Of a stretch of 64,000 bases of DNA, positions 40,384-53,700 are shown piece after piece. This stretch comes from Cinclus cinclus (taxonomy: Eukaryota; Chordata; Aves; Passeriformes; Cinclidae), in NCBI RefSeq assembly GCF_963662255.1, contig NC_085047.1, positions 98,897,619 through 98,961,618 of the forward strand, read 5' to 3'. The number at the start of each line of letters is the position of its first letter. Position 1 is the first letter of the stretch. The notes under the pieces are model-generated. The model was not told where the DNA came from, ran no database searches, and was given only the letters and a program-made list of their open reading frames with translations. The position numbers and the translations under genes were made by a program.

Positions 40384-43300
40384 ATGTATGCATGAAGATG
40401 GCTAAGTAATACTGTCTTGAGATATCTGGACTTACACATTTGCATGCCTGGAATATTGTCTTGACATCCTTGGCTTTATGCAAAGTGAAGTGAAGCATTG
40501 GCTCAAATTTAACTTAGCTGCAAGAAAGGCAGTTTTATTTGTAAGTTAAATTGAGTTAATATATGCACTCTGACATGTCTCAAGGCAAATGAAATTCTTT
40601 TTTTAGATATATTTACATAATTTTCTATGCCTTTTGCATCTTGTTGTCATTCCACCTTATATTTTTATATTTCCTGTATCTCAGAGAACACAGAAATGGA
40701 AAATTAAGCCAAAAAGCTTTAAAGAAAAGCCTTAAAATTTGCATTCTGGAAAATGGCTCATTAATTACAGCTGGAAATATGAAATGGGAAAGGCTGCCAG
40801 CAGAGTCAGCTCAGGTTTGTGACAATGATCATTTTGTGACTTGCATCATGTCAGTCTCCCAGCAGATTCCCTCCTGCTCGCAGAATAAGTGAATAGTGAG
40901 TAAATGACTTTTAACAGTTGCCAGGTAGCTTGGAGCACAGTGTTGTGTAATAAGATTATGTTTATTTCCACATTCTTGGATCTAGTTTAGTTTGCCTGTC
41001 TGGCATCAAGCTGTGAGATGGGTGACCCCAATTCCTACTCCTTGTTTTGTGTTTGAGGATGATACAGCTGAAGCATGTTGACATTATAGCTCCCATCTAT
41101 CACATGGAAAGTACCATCTTCACAAGTCTCATTTGGGCAGACTGAGGGACAAGGGGTTTGGAAAGGTAAAGTTCCCACTAATGCTGACAGCATTCCCACC
41201 ACTCTTAATATAGGCAGGAACCTGTTAGAACGGGAGACAAACCAACCCTATTCATGAGAAAGGTGGCTAAGTGGCAGGATGAAGTCATCAAAATGAGAGG
41301 GTGAGACAGACTCCAAACCCCTGAAGAACAAGTGGAAACATATTCTGGGCTTAGGAAGGTGTTGAATATTGAGAACCAAAAAAAAGTAGAGGAAAAAAAT
41401 AATGATGTTTCATCTAATAGAAATAAATAATTGCATCAATAAAAGATAAATCTTTTATTCCAGTCTATACAGGTTGTCAATAACAACATATTCTCTCATT
41501 TTTATTGCTATTATTTAATAACTCTCAAGCAGGAGTAGCTGCAGATGAGAGCAGTTGTTCCTTCTATGGCTGCATTTCATTATTTTGATCTTCTTTAGTT
41601 AAAAATGTGAAATGTGAGTCAATCTGACACTATAATACATTGCTACATCATGCTAGTAACTCCATCATGGCAGGGCTGGGACCTGCAGAGTGCACAGAAG
41701 TGTAAAATCTCGATTTAGATAAATGAAGTACTTATGTGCAACAGTGCTTGCAACAATAACGTTATCTGAGAACGATAGCTAATGCATATGGTACAAATTT
41801 TATTAAATGTATGAATCATCTGTCTTTTGGGGAACTCATTGTAACTTCCTTCTCCTGATTCTGTGTAAATGTAGCAATATAATTTCTGTTTCTCACACAT
41901 TTTTCTCAATAGAAAAAGAGCAGCAAACACCAGCATTTAATAATCACAGCCTTCAGAATGCAACACAAGCTACAAAAGCATAAAAAGGCTAGGAGCATGC
42001 AGAGTCATGGAGGAAAGAACAGCGTGTTCCTCAAAATTTGCAAGCACCCCTTTGGAAGAGTGCTGTGAAGGAGAACTGCCATGGAGGTTGGCACCAGTCT
42101 CTGTGCCAGGGCTTGCTGTGGATTATTCTGGACCAATGGCTTCCCCAGCAGTAGATGCTATTGAGATTTCTCATACAGCTTTCATGCTCCATCCTTTGGA
42201 AAGATCCTTGGAAACTGTTCTGGCTATCAGGGAGTGAAATTTTTGGGTGGGCTGCTTGCCTGGTGTATAACAATCTGGGCAGAATGGATACCTTTGGATA
42301 GCTACAGTTCAACTCGCAATTGATTTTTTCTGCAGACAGGATTAGGGCTGCCAAGACAGTTTCTTGGCCCAGTTACCATTTACACTGCGGGCTCCCCCTG
42401 GAAAACCATGCAGGCCTATCTGGAGATGTGTTCAGTTAGCATAGGGTGGGTTGGCCATATTGTCTGATCAGGTTTTGTGTGTGTCCTTCATTTGTTTATG
42501 CCTGCAAATAGGCCATGTAGTCAGTTCCAGATTAAAACCTTATTAAAAAACTATGATTATTTGTTTTCCAGAAAATGTATAAAAATTATGAGTAAATCCT
42601 GTTACATTTTCTTTTTCTGAAGGATATTTACTAATGCTTTGTTCAGATTGAGCAAGGAAAACCTACTTCTTTTAATTTTCTATTCCATATCTGCTAAGGT
42701 AATGGCTTCCAAAGCAGAACAAGAATGACATAGCCCAGGAACGCTTGGCATTGCAAAGTCCCAAGGGTTTGAAATCTCAGCAACCTTTTCCCATAAGAAA
42801 AATAGCATAAATTTAAAATTAAATGAAGCATATTGGAACTAGGAGTAAGTGTGCATAGAAAATAATTGCTAGTTCTTATTATGGTGTAACATTTTCTAGA
42901 TTTAACTGATTTAGGTTTCAGAAAACTCTGAATGTAGTTTGGTCATTTAAATTGTGAACTGCAAAGCCTGTGAAGTCGATGCAGTCCTTCTGTTGTCCCA
43001 GTGGTCTGTGAATTAGGGACTTGCTGGAGATCTGGATTTGCCTGGCTGCATGCAGAAAACATTCTTGCATTTTCAAATCCCATTTCACCTTTCTCGTATC
43101 TCATTCTCCCTAAGGCCCATTGCCTGTTTAAGGATCATAATGACAAGAACCACAAATTAGCCATATTTTTCATGTTGTTTAATTTTTTAAATGTGGAAAA
43201 CATAGGAGTGACTGAAAAGGTAGTGATTAAAGTCTTGGTTTGAATATAACCAAGTTTCCCTGATCTCTAGTTAGACTAATCAGAGAGACTTCCTTTTTGT

Positions 43301-43579
43301 TTGGCACCTTTATTGCTTAACTTTAGTGATACCATTTGAGACAATCTCTGCCATGCCACTACTTCTTGAGAGCAGATTTAATCTCATTTTGGTGAGGAGA
43401 TTCAGTGTGCCTAACATTGGTGCTGAAATCCCTCATGCTGTCAAAGACTCAAAAATAATCTCTTCTCTATGCTTTCTGCCACGTACACAGATGTAGAAAC
43501 ATGTCCTGGGGGCAAAATCCTGAGCATGCTAAATCCAGCAGGGCCATTAAGGTCGGGATGGAATGGCATACACGTCTCA
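40384..43579. other. Intergenic DNA, no gene recognised
   Basis: No supported exon. An open frame at 42007-42237 (plus, 76 codons) has unbroken coding-like composition but no family match and no clear splice sites, so it is not called. The rest is AT-rich. Confidence 0.55.
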
Positions 43580-43602
43580 TATACATACGTACATACATAT
43601 AA

Positions 43603-43653
<51 letters not shown>
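43580..43653 (+). repeat. Compound (ACAT)n(AAAT)n(TA)n microsatellite
   Basis: ATACATACGTACATACAT is followed by three TATAAA/ATAAAT units and about 18 TA units. It is likely hypervariable and able to form cruciforms. Confidence 0.92.
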
Positions 43654-43657
<4 letters not shown>

Positions 43658-44034
43658 AGATAGGATTTATTGTAAGAAGAAAAATAAAGTAAAAACATAG
43701 AATTTATGTTTTTGAATGAAGAATAACTACTTATCACCAAAGTTATCCAGGTGATAAGCTGGACATCACTTTGATATATTTGATTTCTTCAAACTGAATT
43801 AGTTCTAGTTTTGTTGAAAATAATACCTCTTTTTTATAAAGATTTTTTCAAAGCTTCCAAGTAAGGTGAGATTCATTAGGCATATCCAAAGATGCTGATT
43901 CACACACTGGTCAGGACTTGAAACAGGTGAGTATGTTAACTCTAGAGCTGATTCCTCTCCCAACCACTGTCCCATAGCTAAAGGTGATACAAAACCTCTT
44001 TTTACTTCTTTCAAATACCATCCATGCACGCAAT

Positions 44035-44039
44035 GAATC
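44035..44039 (+). repeat. Left target-site duplication (GAATC)
   Basis: GAATC directly precedes the LTR and is repeated exactly at 44616-44620. Confidence 0.85.
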
Positions 44040-44615
44040 TGTTCTGATTTTATTTGGGATGGAGATAATTTTCTTCATATGAACTGATGTGGGTTATGTT
44101 TTGGATTTGTGCTGGTGAGAGAGGTGTTGGTAACACACCAACATCTCAGTTATTGCTGAACAGCACTTAACACACAGCCAAGGTCTTTTCTGCTCCTCAC
44201 CCCACCCCACCAGCAAGGAGGCTGGGGGTGCATGGGGAGCTGGGAGGGGATAGATACGGGACAGCTGACCACAACTGACCCAGGGGATATTCCACACCAT
44301 ATGGAGTCATGCTCAGCCCACAGGGCTGGGGGAAGAAGGAAGTGGGTGATGTTTGGAGTGATGGTGTTTGTCTCACCAAGTCACTGTTATATGTGGTGGA
44401 GTGTGGCTTTCCTGGAAATGGCTGAGCACCCATCTGTCCATGGTAAGTGGTGAATGAGTTCCTCATTTTCTTTGCTTTATCTATTGAATGGTCTTTATCT
44501 CAGCCTGTGAGGTTTTGTGTATTTACCATTCTGATTCTTTTCCCCATGCTACTGGTGGGAGACTGAGTGAGTGGCTGTGTGGGTCTCAGCTGCCTGCTGA
44601 GGTTACACCACCACA
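44040..44615 (+). mobile_element. Solo LTR of an avian endogenous retrovirus (ERVL-like)
   Basis: The 576-base element begins TG and ends CA and is flanked by an identical 5-bp duplication (GAATC at 44035-44039 and 44616-44620), the length typical of class III (ERVL-type) integrations. Its interior matches by memory an LTR family abundant in songbird and other neoavian genomes. Landmarks are the CACCCCACCCCACCAGCAAG block (44198-44217), a block around CCATATGGAGTCATGCTCAG (44298-44317) and the GGAAATGGCTGAGCACC block near 44414. There are no internal retroviral genes, so it is the product of recombination between two LTRs. A TATA box is not apparent where the promoter would lie, the polyadenylation hexamer region is degenerate (CTATTGAATGG), and CpGs are few. 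It is probably inactive. Confidence 0.9.
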
Positions 44616-44620
44616 GAATC
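44616..44620 (+). repeat. Right target-site duplication (GAATC)
   Basis: An exact copy of 44035-44039, directly following the LTR's terminal CA. Confidence 0.85.
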
Positions 44621-46337
44621 AGTTTCACACACTTTTTACAAGAATAGATGACATGAGGTTATTAGCTCAAGATTGCAAAATGAGTCACTAATGGGTGCTG
44701 CTGTCCATTGGGATCTTGGCTAATCCACTGAGCTATCACAGCCATGATTCTTGGCCTGAATAGTTGGCAGAACTCTGTGACAGAACATGGCAGGAAAACA
44801 TATCTTCAACTTAAAGGAAACATCAGATTCCATCAATAGAATCTTTTCACAAAGAAAAACTGGTACCCCAATTCCTATCAGCTACTTATTAAGAATCAAG
44901 TATTCAAGATTTTTTATTAAGATGCAATTACAAAATGTTGCCTTCTGTTCCGTGCCTCCACACTAATAAGCAAGATACTTAGTAAACCAACTGCTTTCAA
45001 TGAACAACAGCCAGCTAATTAATACAAACCTCTTTTGCAGCACTATAAAAATTATCCAAAGCAGTGAATGCATCTAGAGAACAACAGAACGTAACTCTTT
45101 ATTGTAGCATTTCATTTACACAGTTGTAGTTGGCAATTATTTAGAAATTGTTGAAGTTTTAGAAATATTTATATTTATATTATACTGAATATTGTAATTT
45201 TTTTTAAAGTGCATGATATAATTTGCAGTGTGCTTCGTGGAGGAATTACTTGTAGCAAAGCTACTGCCTTTATAGACATTGGTAGACAGGGGTACAGATG
45301 AAATTAAGAAACAAGCATGATGACACTGAGATTGTCACAGTGGTGGCATCTGGTCTTCATGTCCATTTGTTTTGTTTAATAATGTAAGTTTTCAAATATA
45401 AGGGCCATCTTTATGATTTTCCTTTTTGCAGTACCTTGCAGAGCAGGCTGTGGTTCAGAACACGTGCTTGGTGGAGTACAGCCCTGAGAACAAGCAAAAG
45501 GAGGTGTGCTTCTGGCTCTGCATTTCTTGTATCCACTCTAGGACTGAAGTTTCCTGGCAGCTTTGCTCTAGGATCAATTAAACTTCAGACATCTCTTTTG
45601 CATCTGGTGATCTTAATATTGGGTGTTTTCAAAAGATGCTGGTAATCAAGCTGGGACCCTCATCCAGTCAAGAGTGTGGCAGGAAGTAAGAAGGTTTACC
45701 CTTCTGAGAGGGAAGAGAGGCTTAGGAGATAGGTATGCCATGTGAGGGTTTAAATATAAAATAAAATGTCCCATTTATCACTTACGCACTAACTTCAGTG
45801 GCACTACAGCCACGAAGAGTCAGGTTGTGAGCACATGTTCAGGAGCACCGCATAATCCAGGTCAAATTGGTTGCTAGAATAACAAGGTGACTGCAGTAAA
45901 GCCAGCCCTAGCCTGCGGTGAGGTCACATAAGCTCAAGGGCGAGTGCCAGGGAGGCAGGAAACACTGTCCAGCTGCAAGGCCTGCAGGCTTTCACACAGT
46001 GCAATGTGGATGGCAGCTCCCCACCAGTTCGACACAGCAGCTCGCCGCAGGAATGGGCAAAATCTGTGTGGGGGGATCTTCTGCCTGACCAAGCTTCCCC
46101 CACGTGTTACTGCTGCAAGGCTGTTGTTCATATGGCACAGGACTCTCTCTGAACACCAAGCACGAGGCTGCCTGTGCCAGTGTCATGGCTTGTGTGGGGA
46201 CAAGCCTGCTCTGACCAAGTTCCAGGATTTCCCCGGAGCTCCAGCCTTGGTTACAATGCAATTGGATCAATTCCACAGTGTGGAAGCTTCACACACTGTG
46301 AATGTCCACCCTTCAGCTAAAACTACTATGGGTGGCA
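44621..46337. other. Intergenic DNA with a GC-richer patch
   Basis: 45.93-46.25 kb is GC-richer than its surroundings and open in one plus frame (45944-46414), but the frame runs into the (ATT)n repeat as polyisoleucine and shows no domain. No gene is supported. Confidence 0.55.
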
Positions 46338-46338
46338 A

Positions 46339-46378
<40 letters not shown>

Positions 46379-46379
46379 G
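46338..46379 (+). repeat. (ATT)14 microsatellite
   Basis: Perfect ATT units. It encodes apparent polyisoleucine or polyasparagine frames that are artefacts. Confidence 0.95.
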
Positions 46380-49300
46380 TTAATAATTTCTCTTTTATGA
46401 TTTTTTATGGGTAGTAACTCTATACAATGTCTGCGTCTGAGTTTTTCATTTGAGGCACCATTGCAGCACCAGGAGTTGAAGTTGTGTGTTAAAGTATGAT
46501 TTATCTTCATCATAAATTGGTGATCCAGATAAATGCACAGGATGCAGATGGTATTGGGCAACCAACTCAGATTCATAAATTTACAGATTTTGTAAAATCT
46601 GAAGTTAGATGAAAAGGAGGAAAGCGGTCCTTAACATGCAGTGACCCCTGTTTACCTCATTATTTTCCAATGTCCCATTGCTGTGTACATACCTGCTGCT
46701 GTTCTTCACTTCCCATCTCCCTATGCCAATCACTCATTTCCCTCTCCCATACTTTGACTGTGGAATTCAGAGAGCAGAGAAACTGATACTCCAATTCTTG
46801 TGCTATGCCAAACACACTGGGACTCAGGCCTGTAAATGACTCCAATCCAAAATACTGTAATAAGCCTCATTAACAACATATTCCCACCAGGATGGCACTT
46901 AAACACATTTATAAAACTAAGGAAGTGCTTATGTTCCACTGAAGAGAATGTTACCGAGGTGTACATTTAGAATTCAATATGTTTTTTTTTTTCACCCAGC
47001 CACAGCTCGTAATTCAACTGTCTAAAGCTGTTGGTCTAAAACTCTGTGTCAGCCCCAAGGAAAGGGGAGCCTAGATTACATGCTGTAATCAGGAAAATTG
47101 CTGTTTGACTGCTATTGACATTTCCTTGGCACTTATCACCAGACTGCCAGTGCCCACAATTATTCTTTGCCTTTCTACTACATCTCATTCCAGTTAAGGA
47201 TCTCAATACATGTTGCAAATGGCACCAGATTTGGTGAGGAGCTGAGTGTCGGTAATTGATTGATTAGCTCTCTTCTTAATCATATCTTGCCTTTTTATAA
47301 AATCTGGGCTTTCACATTAAGGCTCAAGTTCGATTTGGCAGCAGATTTCAGAGTTATACTCTTCATTCAGCTGACAGCAACTGTTGTTAGGTCTGGAAAA
47401 CAGTTACATGATTTAAAATCCTTTATATTTCATGTATAAAGCTCAGGTTTTGAGCCCTCTGGATTATGTGTGGTTCCCATTTTCACTGGCTTTGACTGAG
47501 TTGAGCCAAAAAATAGGAAGTCCACCCAGTGCCTGTAGGTTTATGATGCAGGATGTACAGCAGTAACAAGGCCTTTAGCACAGTTTAGATTGGTTTTGTC
47601 AGCTGTTATTGTTTCTAAATAGCTTCCATTTTTAAGCAACTGTAGGTAAGGCTTATTGATTGTGCTCTTTCAATGATGCAATGAGGTCTTACAGTCCAAT
47701 TAAACAGTGTTCCAGCAGCATCTCTGGGAATTTTTATGCAAACTTTACACTTCCAATATGAGAGCTAGCTGTGTTATTGGGTTTTTCTCAAACTGTCAAA
47801 ACATTTAGCAATTCTATCCAGGCTGGAGGTGCGATCTAGCCTGCTCACAGAAAAAAAAAAAAAACATCACATGTGCAGGAGGAACAGAAGTGTGAACAGT
47901 CTGTACTAGAGGTCTCCTCCTTCTGCCCTGAGGTGATGAGTGCTGGGATGAAAGAACTACTGTGTCTGGGGGAGTCTATTTTCTAAATTAAATTCTTTGT
48001 ATAATTTATTCAGAGTAAAATATGTTTTCTATGCTTTTAATATTCCTTGCTGTACTCCAGGGAAGACAGGTGCATAGTGGATGAGAGAAACAGTTTGGGA
48101 GACTGTGGGTTAAAACATTGCACCTTTCATCTATTGATTGTTAGCAGTATCAGAGGCAACATGTTTTGAGGCTCTTTCAAAGCTTTAATAATAATTTGTC
48201 TGCCATTCACACATGTAGATTTTACAAAAAGAGAAAATATGCTTAATAATGTCCCTTACGTAAAAGTTTTTTTTCAAAAATATGTTCTTACAAGAAAAGG
48301 TTAAAAATCAATGTGAATAAAAGGAAAAGTCTAATGATCATACAGCTAGTCTTTGAAAAAAATCTTATTAATCTTTCTCTTATTTTAGACTATAGAGAAA
48401 GCAGAGCTTTTGATAGACTAATTGGAAGCTGAAATGTGTTTATTACCTTCTTTTTTATGTCTTCTCATTTTCTGTTGATCAGGCTGACTTGATCCATTCA
48501 TCTCCTCCTTAAGCTCATTTCATCATGAACTGATGAAGTGCTTGGAAGAACCTGTGATGCCTGATAAAGCCATTTTTCTAAAACTTTTTTGAAACTCCAA
48601 CTCCAGATACTTCTTTTTGACTTGGAAGGGAGGAAGGCTTAGATAAGAGAACTGTTTTCCACATGCCAGATTTTGCCCCCATTCCTGCTGCTTGACTCAC
48701 CCATCCAGTGAAAAGAGCAAAAGATTAAATCAACAAGAGTAGCTAAATCTGTCCTCCCTCTGGATAATTTTATAAAAACAATAATGTTATTGTTTAGGAA
48801 TTAATCTCCTGTTCTCTCACTTTAAATCAGCTTTGTATATGTGACAATATTATAGTCTCAGGAGCAAAATAGAGTATTGTGACAGAGGTAAGTCCCTGGT
48901 AAACACTGAAACAGCCACCTAGTCACAAGGAAAGTGTCATCTATGAGGCACAAGAAGGTACATAAAAGTCAGTGTAATGAAGGGTATCACCAGTTGCTGT
49001 CTCATCACCATCCAGGAAGCTCAAGGGGCTTGCTCTGTCTTTCAGAGGTATAAAAGAAGCCAATCTAATGAGATAATGATGTTGCAGGAGACCATGGGTT
49101 TTCAAAAAGTGAAGAATCGTGTTTTCTAGCAATTCTTCAGAGCTAGAATGAGTTGAGCACTTCTGAGAGGCCTTGGTTGAGGCTCACTCTCATCCCCAGT
49201 CCCACCACAACCCATGGACAGAGTGGAGCTCTCCCAGACCAGGAACTGGGCTGGTTGGAGGGCACACACACTGTCCCTGCTGCAGGGCCTGCATTTCCAT

Positions 49301-50169
49301 TTATTCTTTTTCCATCAGCTTTAAGGGGTGTCAGAGTCACACCACAGTGTCAGTGTGTTTTTTCTCTCTTTTGGTCTTGAAAAAAAGATGGGGTTTCTCT
49401 GAACAGATCCTCCTCTACCCCAGCACAGCCACATTATGGGTTCAGACAGTGGCCACGTGGAGGATAGGTATGCTTTAAAAGGAAGGGCAAAGCCACATTT
49501 TTGGTGCCACTCTTTTCCCCAGCCTGCAACCTGTGAGAGACAGCCCACACAGGACTTGGGAGAGCCAGAGTGCCCAGAAGCACAGGATGGTGCTGGCTGT
49601 CCCCAGAGTTGCCAATGCCCAGAGGCCACCACCTCCCTGCCAGCTGTGGTGCCCTGACACACATGTGCTGGCAGCACCCAGGCTGAGTTTGCAACTGACC
49701 CAGACAAGCTATGCCTGATGTGCTCTTGTTCTTTTAATGGCAGTTGTTGAATTTTAATGATAAATGTCAGCTGCATTTTCTCTTTTTTTCCTCCCCATCA
49801 AACAAGACTCAAAATAGGGGAAGGATTAAAAAGCAGTAATGAGACTTGATGTAATTTTGTCCATATAGTTCAATGAAAGAAAAACTCAGCTTCACTTCAG
49901 CTGTATGTAAAATCTGTAGGAAGCTCAAGTGCAACTATGATAATAATGAAAGCAACAATACCAATAATTTACTCCTTGATCCCTGGCTTTTCTCTATTAG
50001 GTTTCTTTTACCAGAGATAATGAGGAACCCAGAAAGTGTTTCATGTGAGAGAACTGCTTTGCTTTTATGGAGCTATTGATTGATGTTGGAAGTAAAATGC
50101 TATAAATGATAAAAAATTGAGGTATGTTTCTGATTAAAAGGTAAAATCCAATTCTGTCTATAGGATATT
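46380..50169. other. Intergenic DNA, no gene recognised
   Basis: No exon is supported. 47.2-47.9 kb has even composition, without repeats, and TAAT-rich motifs that resemble conserved noncoding elements, but conservation cannot be judged from one sequence. 49.1-49.7 kb is GC-richer with overlapping open frames on both strands and no recognisable domain. Confidence 0.5.
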
Positions 50170-50345
50170 GACTTGCTCTTTGCTATTATGTGGCTTTAGG
50201 CAATTTGTGTCTCTTTCAGACTTGTTTCTGTTCCCACCTCCCATCTATCTAGATTGCAGTCTTTTGTGGTTATTGACTAACTCTTACTGTTGTATAGTGC
50301 CCAGCATAGGGCAGTCTCAATTCCAGCATTGTGCTTCAAACTCTA
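50170..50345 (+). mobile_element. Ancient amniote retroposon remnant (MIR/L3-like)
   Basis: The first part (TATTATGTGGCTTTAGGCAA, then a CTCTTT-rich stretch) resembles the core of MIR-type amniote SINEs. The second part (AGATTGCAGTCTTTTGTGG, then CTCTTACTGTTGTATAGTGC and CCAGCATAGGGC) follows in order the 3' tail shared by L3/CR1-like LINEs and their SINEs in turtles, crocodilians and mammals. The match is by memory and highly diverged, as expected for an insertion older than birds. Such relics are scarce in avian genomes. Confidence 0.5.
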
Positions 50346-53300
50346 AAAGAAAGAAAATTGTGTTAGCAGTGACCAATTTTCTGCTCTCTGACACCGACTG
50401 GGTTAAAATGGGTAGGACTGTAAAGCTCTAGAAACTCCAAGGGAGCCTTCTGAATCAACATTAGGATTTGCTATTGCACTGGTGACAGTTCCTGGTTAAA
50501 AACACTTGCTCATAGTCAGTAGGGTCCTCATCTAATGGTAACAACCAGTGGAGCCTGTCAGTACCTTCAGGAGGCACTGTGTGTCCAAGAATCCCTGCAG
50601 ACACAACACCCAGGCTCTTCCATTCCCTGACAGGGCCTGCATTCATCTTCCAACTTGTAGGTTGCACCTTTGCTGGATCCTGAGTGAACACCAGAGACTG
50701 GTGTTGAGCACTAGGATGTGCCACCTCCAAAATACTTTTGCATTTAATGTAATGAGAACAAAGAAGTTATTGTGTCATGCCTTCCTCAAAAAGTCAGACA
50801 CAATACAAGTTCTTAAAGTTCCTAATGTCAATTAAAATGTATTTTTTGAAGGCTAGCTATGAATGAAAAGATCATCAAATTAGCTGTGACCTTCTAGCTA
50901 CTGAAGCCTCTGAGAAGCCTTGCAGTAGATGAAGGTAATTTCTTTAGAAATATTCCTTATTTCATTTATGCTCTAGAAAGGAAAAGTGCAAAACCAATTT
51001 GACTAATTACGAAGAGATTTCATTTTCTTCTTTATCTGTAAGGAGAGATAAGGTTTCAAAAGAAAAAATTTGTCTTTATCTATCTTTTCACACAGTGAAA
51101 ATTAACCAAGTTATTCTGATATACCTGGTACACAAAAACTTGTTTCCTTTATTCATTCGCAAGCTTATATACTCTCCAAAAGATAATGGGGGGGCAACAG
51201 GAGTGGCTTTGGTGAGAAGCTGCCAGAAATTTCCTCCACATATGGCAGAGCCAATGCCAGGCAGCTCCAAGCAGTGCTAAGCCCTGTCAGCTCCCTGATG
51301 GGGTTTAAGAAGGTAGGACTGGGCTACATGAAGGATGGGAATATAATTTTCTTCAGTAATTCTCCTACCTGGACTGCATAGGTGGGTTTGCATTCAGAGA
51401 TGCTCTCTGCTAGAAGTGTGGTTGAGCAACAGAGATTCTGCTATTAGGTATTCTCCAGGGCATTTTATTTTCATGGGTTCTAGGAAGGGGAGAATGCATC
51501 AGAGAATGCTTAGGGCTGGTGAAGCTATTTAAAATGCCTTTGGACTGGATGATTTTCTTTTTAAAAGGGAAAGAAAAAAATAATTTGAATTTTCTGAAGT
51601 ATTTTTGTAAAGGCTTTCAATAGCCAATCTGGCCTGTTTGTCTTTTCTCTTTTCCTTCCTTTGTTTAAGCATTCTTTCTTTTTTTTTAACTATCAACTGA
51701 GTTTGAGATAATGAGGTTGTGTACAAAAGGTCTGGTGAATGGCTGTGCAGCTTGGGAATCATTAACACACAGAGCCTGCCTGTTTGATTACACTGTACAC
51801 CATGCTCCTGCTTGCAAACCCAGCTGCAGAAGGGATTTCCAAAGAAAGAGCACTTATCAGCAAAGATTCAGGTCTGTAAAAGTCACTGGGATGTAGAGCA
51901 AGCCATTGCCATGAAAGCATGCATCTCCTGTAACTTTGTTTCTATGAGCAGATCCATATGTTTCCATGGAATCGCTCTTGGAAGCCAAATTAAGTATATG
52001 AAGCCATCTCCCAGAGCTGTGTTTAACTTTCCTCAATCATTAGGACCAAGTTATGAAAATTACTCCAACACAGTCATATACTTAAGCAAGGGGATATTTT
52101 CTCATGTCTAAGATAAAATAAGGTCAATTTTCTTCCTTTCCCTTCTGAATATCTTCTAAACTGTCTGAAAGAGATCACTTGCTTTTCTGGGCAGTGATAG
52201 TGAAGGGAACAGCCAGCTCTGATGTTGCTGGAGTTAGTGGGAGGCTGTGGCTGTGCCTGAAGTGGGCCAAAGCATCCCACAGGGGGGGCCTGTACAGGTA
52301 AGGTATTTCCTCTAAATGTCAGTGCAAGCTGGCTTTCTGGAATAAAGACATCATAGTACTTCTGGACAGATATTTGCTTTTAGAAAATAGGTTTCAGTGG
52401 AGAGAAACCATTGTAGTGTTTTCTTCCCCACTGCCACAATCCTACATGCAGTAAGTTGCTTAAAGCCACAGAGCCCCTGGGAATGAATGGTGACTGTCCC
52501 AACAATTCTCAGGGAGACAGGAGTGTCTTGCATCTCCTAACTTTGTAATGCATACAGGCAAGTGCAGATATATTGTCTTGACCCTGAGATTCACCAGTCA
52601 TCTAATAAAGACTCCAAATATTCCTGCAGTGAGCATTTTATGTGATGAAGTGTTCCTAAATCTCCACTGACTGCTGATTTGGATACATGAAGGGTAAAGC
52701 AGGAGTAACAAGTCTGATAGAGTATCTTAACTGGGAGTGGGGGTCCTGCACATTCTGGGCTCAGAGAAGCCATCTGGTCTCCCACTGATAACCTAAAAAT
52801 TCATCTGTGCCCTAGTGGGGCATTAGACATTTGCATGGGTGCTAGCCATGCCAGGATTTTCAGACTACAATTAAAAGTTAAGTAAAAGGTTTCTAGAGCC
52901 AACATTAAGAGAAAGAGAGGAGTTGGATATTTTCAGTAATAACTGCACAGTACCTTTCAGACTATACTATCTGCTCCAGGGAGGGTTTTCTCTCCTCCCT
53001 GGCAGGATTACCAATGCACCCACTGCTGCAGCAGCAAGTGGAGCAAACAGATCTCAGAGGGCGGGTGTGGAGCTCCATGGCATGTTAGGTGTCTCAAAAA
53101 TAGGCTCAAATGTTCTATTCTCTTTCTGATCCCATTTGATGCTATTTATGTTAAGAAAAATCTGGATGTATAACATTATCGTAAATAATTGAAGAGCCAC
53201 AGTCCCTTAAAGTGTTTTCTGCATTGCACTCACAGCCATTTGGAATTTCGGTATGCGAATTGTCAAAACGGCTGCAGTGTCCTCATTTTAGATGTGGTAG

Positions 53301-53635
53301 GAAGGGAGAACACCAAGCACAGTCCAGCTAAGGAGGGAAGTAGAAATGCTGTCAGTTTAAAATGATGCTGTCTGAGATCTGCATTGTCAGAAATACCTTA
53401 GGCACCTCCCTAAGGTAACTTAGGAAAGGAGGCCTAGACAGAGGGAATAAGTAACTATACCATTTATTCATACCTATTTTCTGTGGCTTGGAATAAGAAC
53501 TACTTCCAAGGTACCTGGTAGCAGTGCTGGGGCTGCTGTGTCATCCAGCACTCCCATCCTCCCTGAGCCTCTGCAACACCTCTGGTGCCGGGCAGCAGTA
53601 TCCCAGTGCAAACTCATCTCGTCCTTCTAATTGCT
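50346..53635. other. Intergenic DNA, no gene recognised
   Basis: Mixed-composition single-copy-looking sequence. A minus-strand open frame at 50461-50730 (89 codons) reads protein-like in places but has no family match or splice context. No exon is called. Confidence 0.5.
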
Positions 53636-53700
53636 GTTTGCACTGTGGTTTTACCTAGGAGCCTTGGCTGTGTCACAGACTCACTGTACCAAATGGTGGT
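53636..53700 (-). mobile_element. Probable second ancient L3/CR1-like tail
   Basis: TTTTACCTAGGAGCCTTGGC followed by ACAGACTCACTGTACCAAAT resembles, in reverse orientation, the same L3-like 3' tail as at 50.3 kb. Only about 65 bases align by eye, with several mismatches. Confidence 0.35.

Noticed and set aside
42007..42237. 76-codon open frame with protein-like composition
   Set aside because: No homology recognised, no clear acceptor or donor, and frames of this length are expected by chance in 40 kb.
43469..43740. Frames rich in Tyr/Ile across the compound TA repeat
   Set aside because: Pure microsatellite translation artefact.
45430..45660. GC-moderate segment considered as a processed pseudogene
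   Set aside because: Translations in all frames gave no recognisable protein and there is no poly(A) tail or target duplication.
45944..46414. 156-codon plus-strand open frame
   Set aside because: Its end is polyisoleucine from the (ATT)n repeat, and the rest has no recognisable domain or splice context.
50461..50730. 89-codon minus-strand frame that reads protein-like
   Set aside because: No family match and no splice context. The opposite strand is open over the same span, which suggests composition rather than coding.
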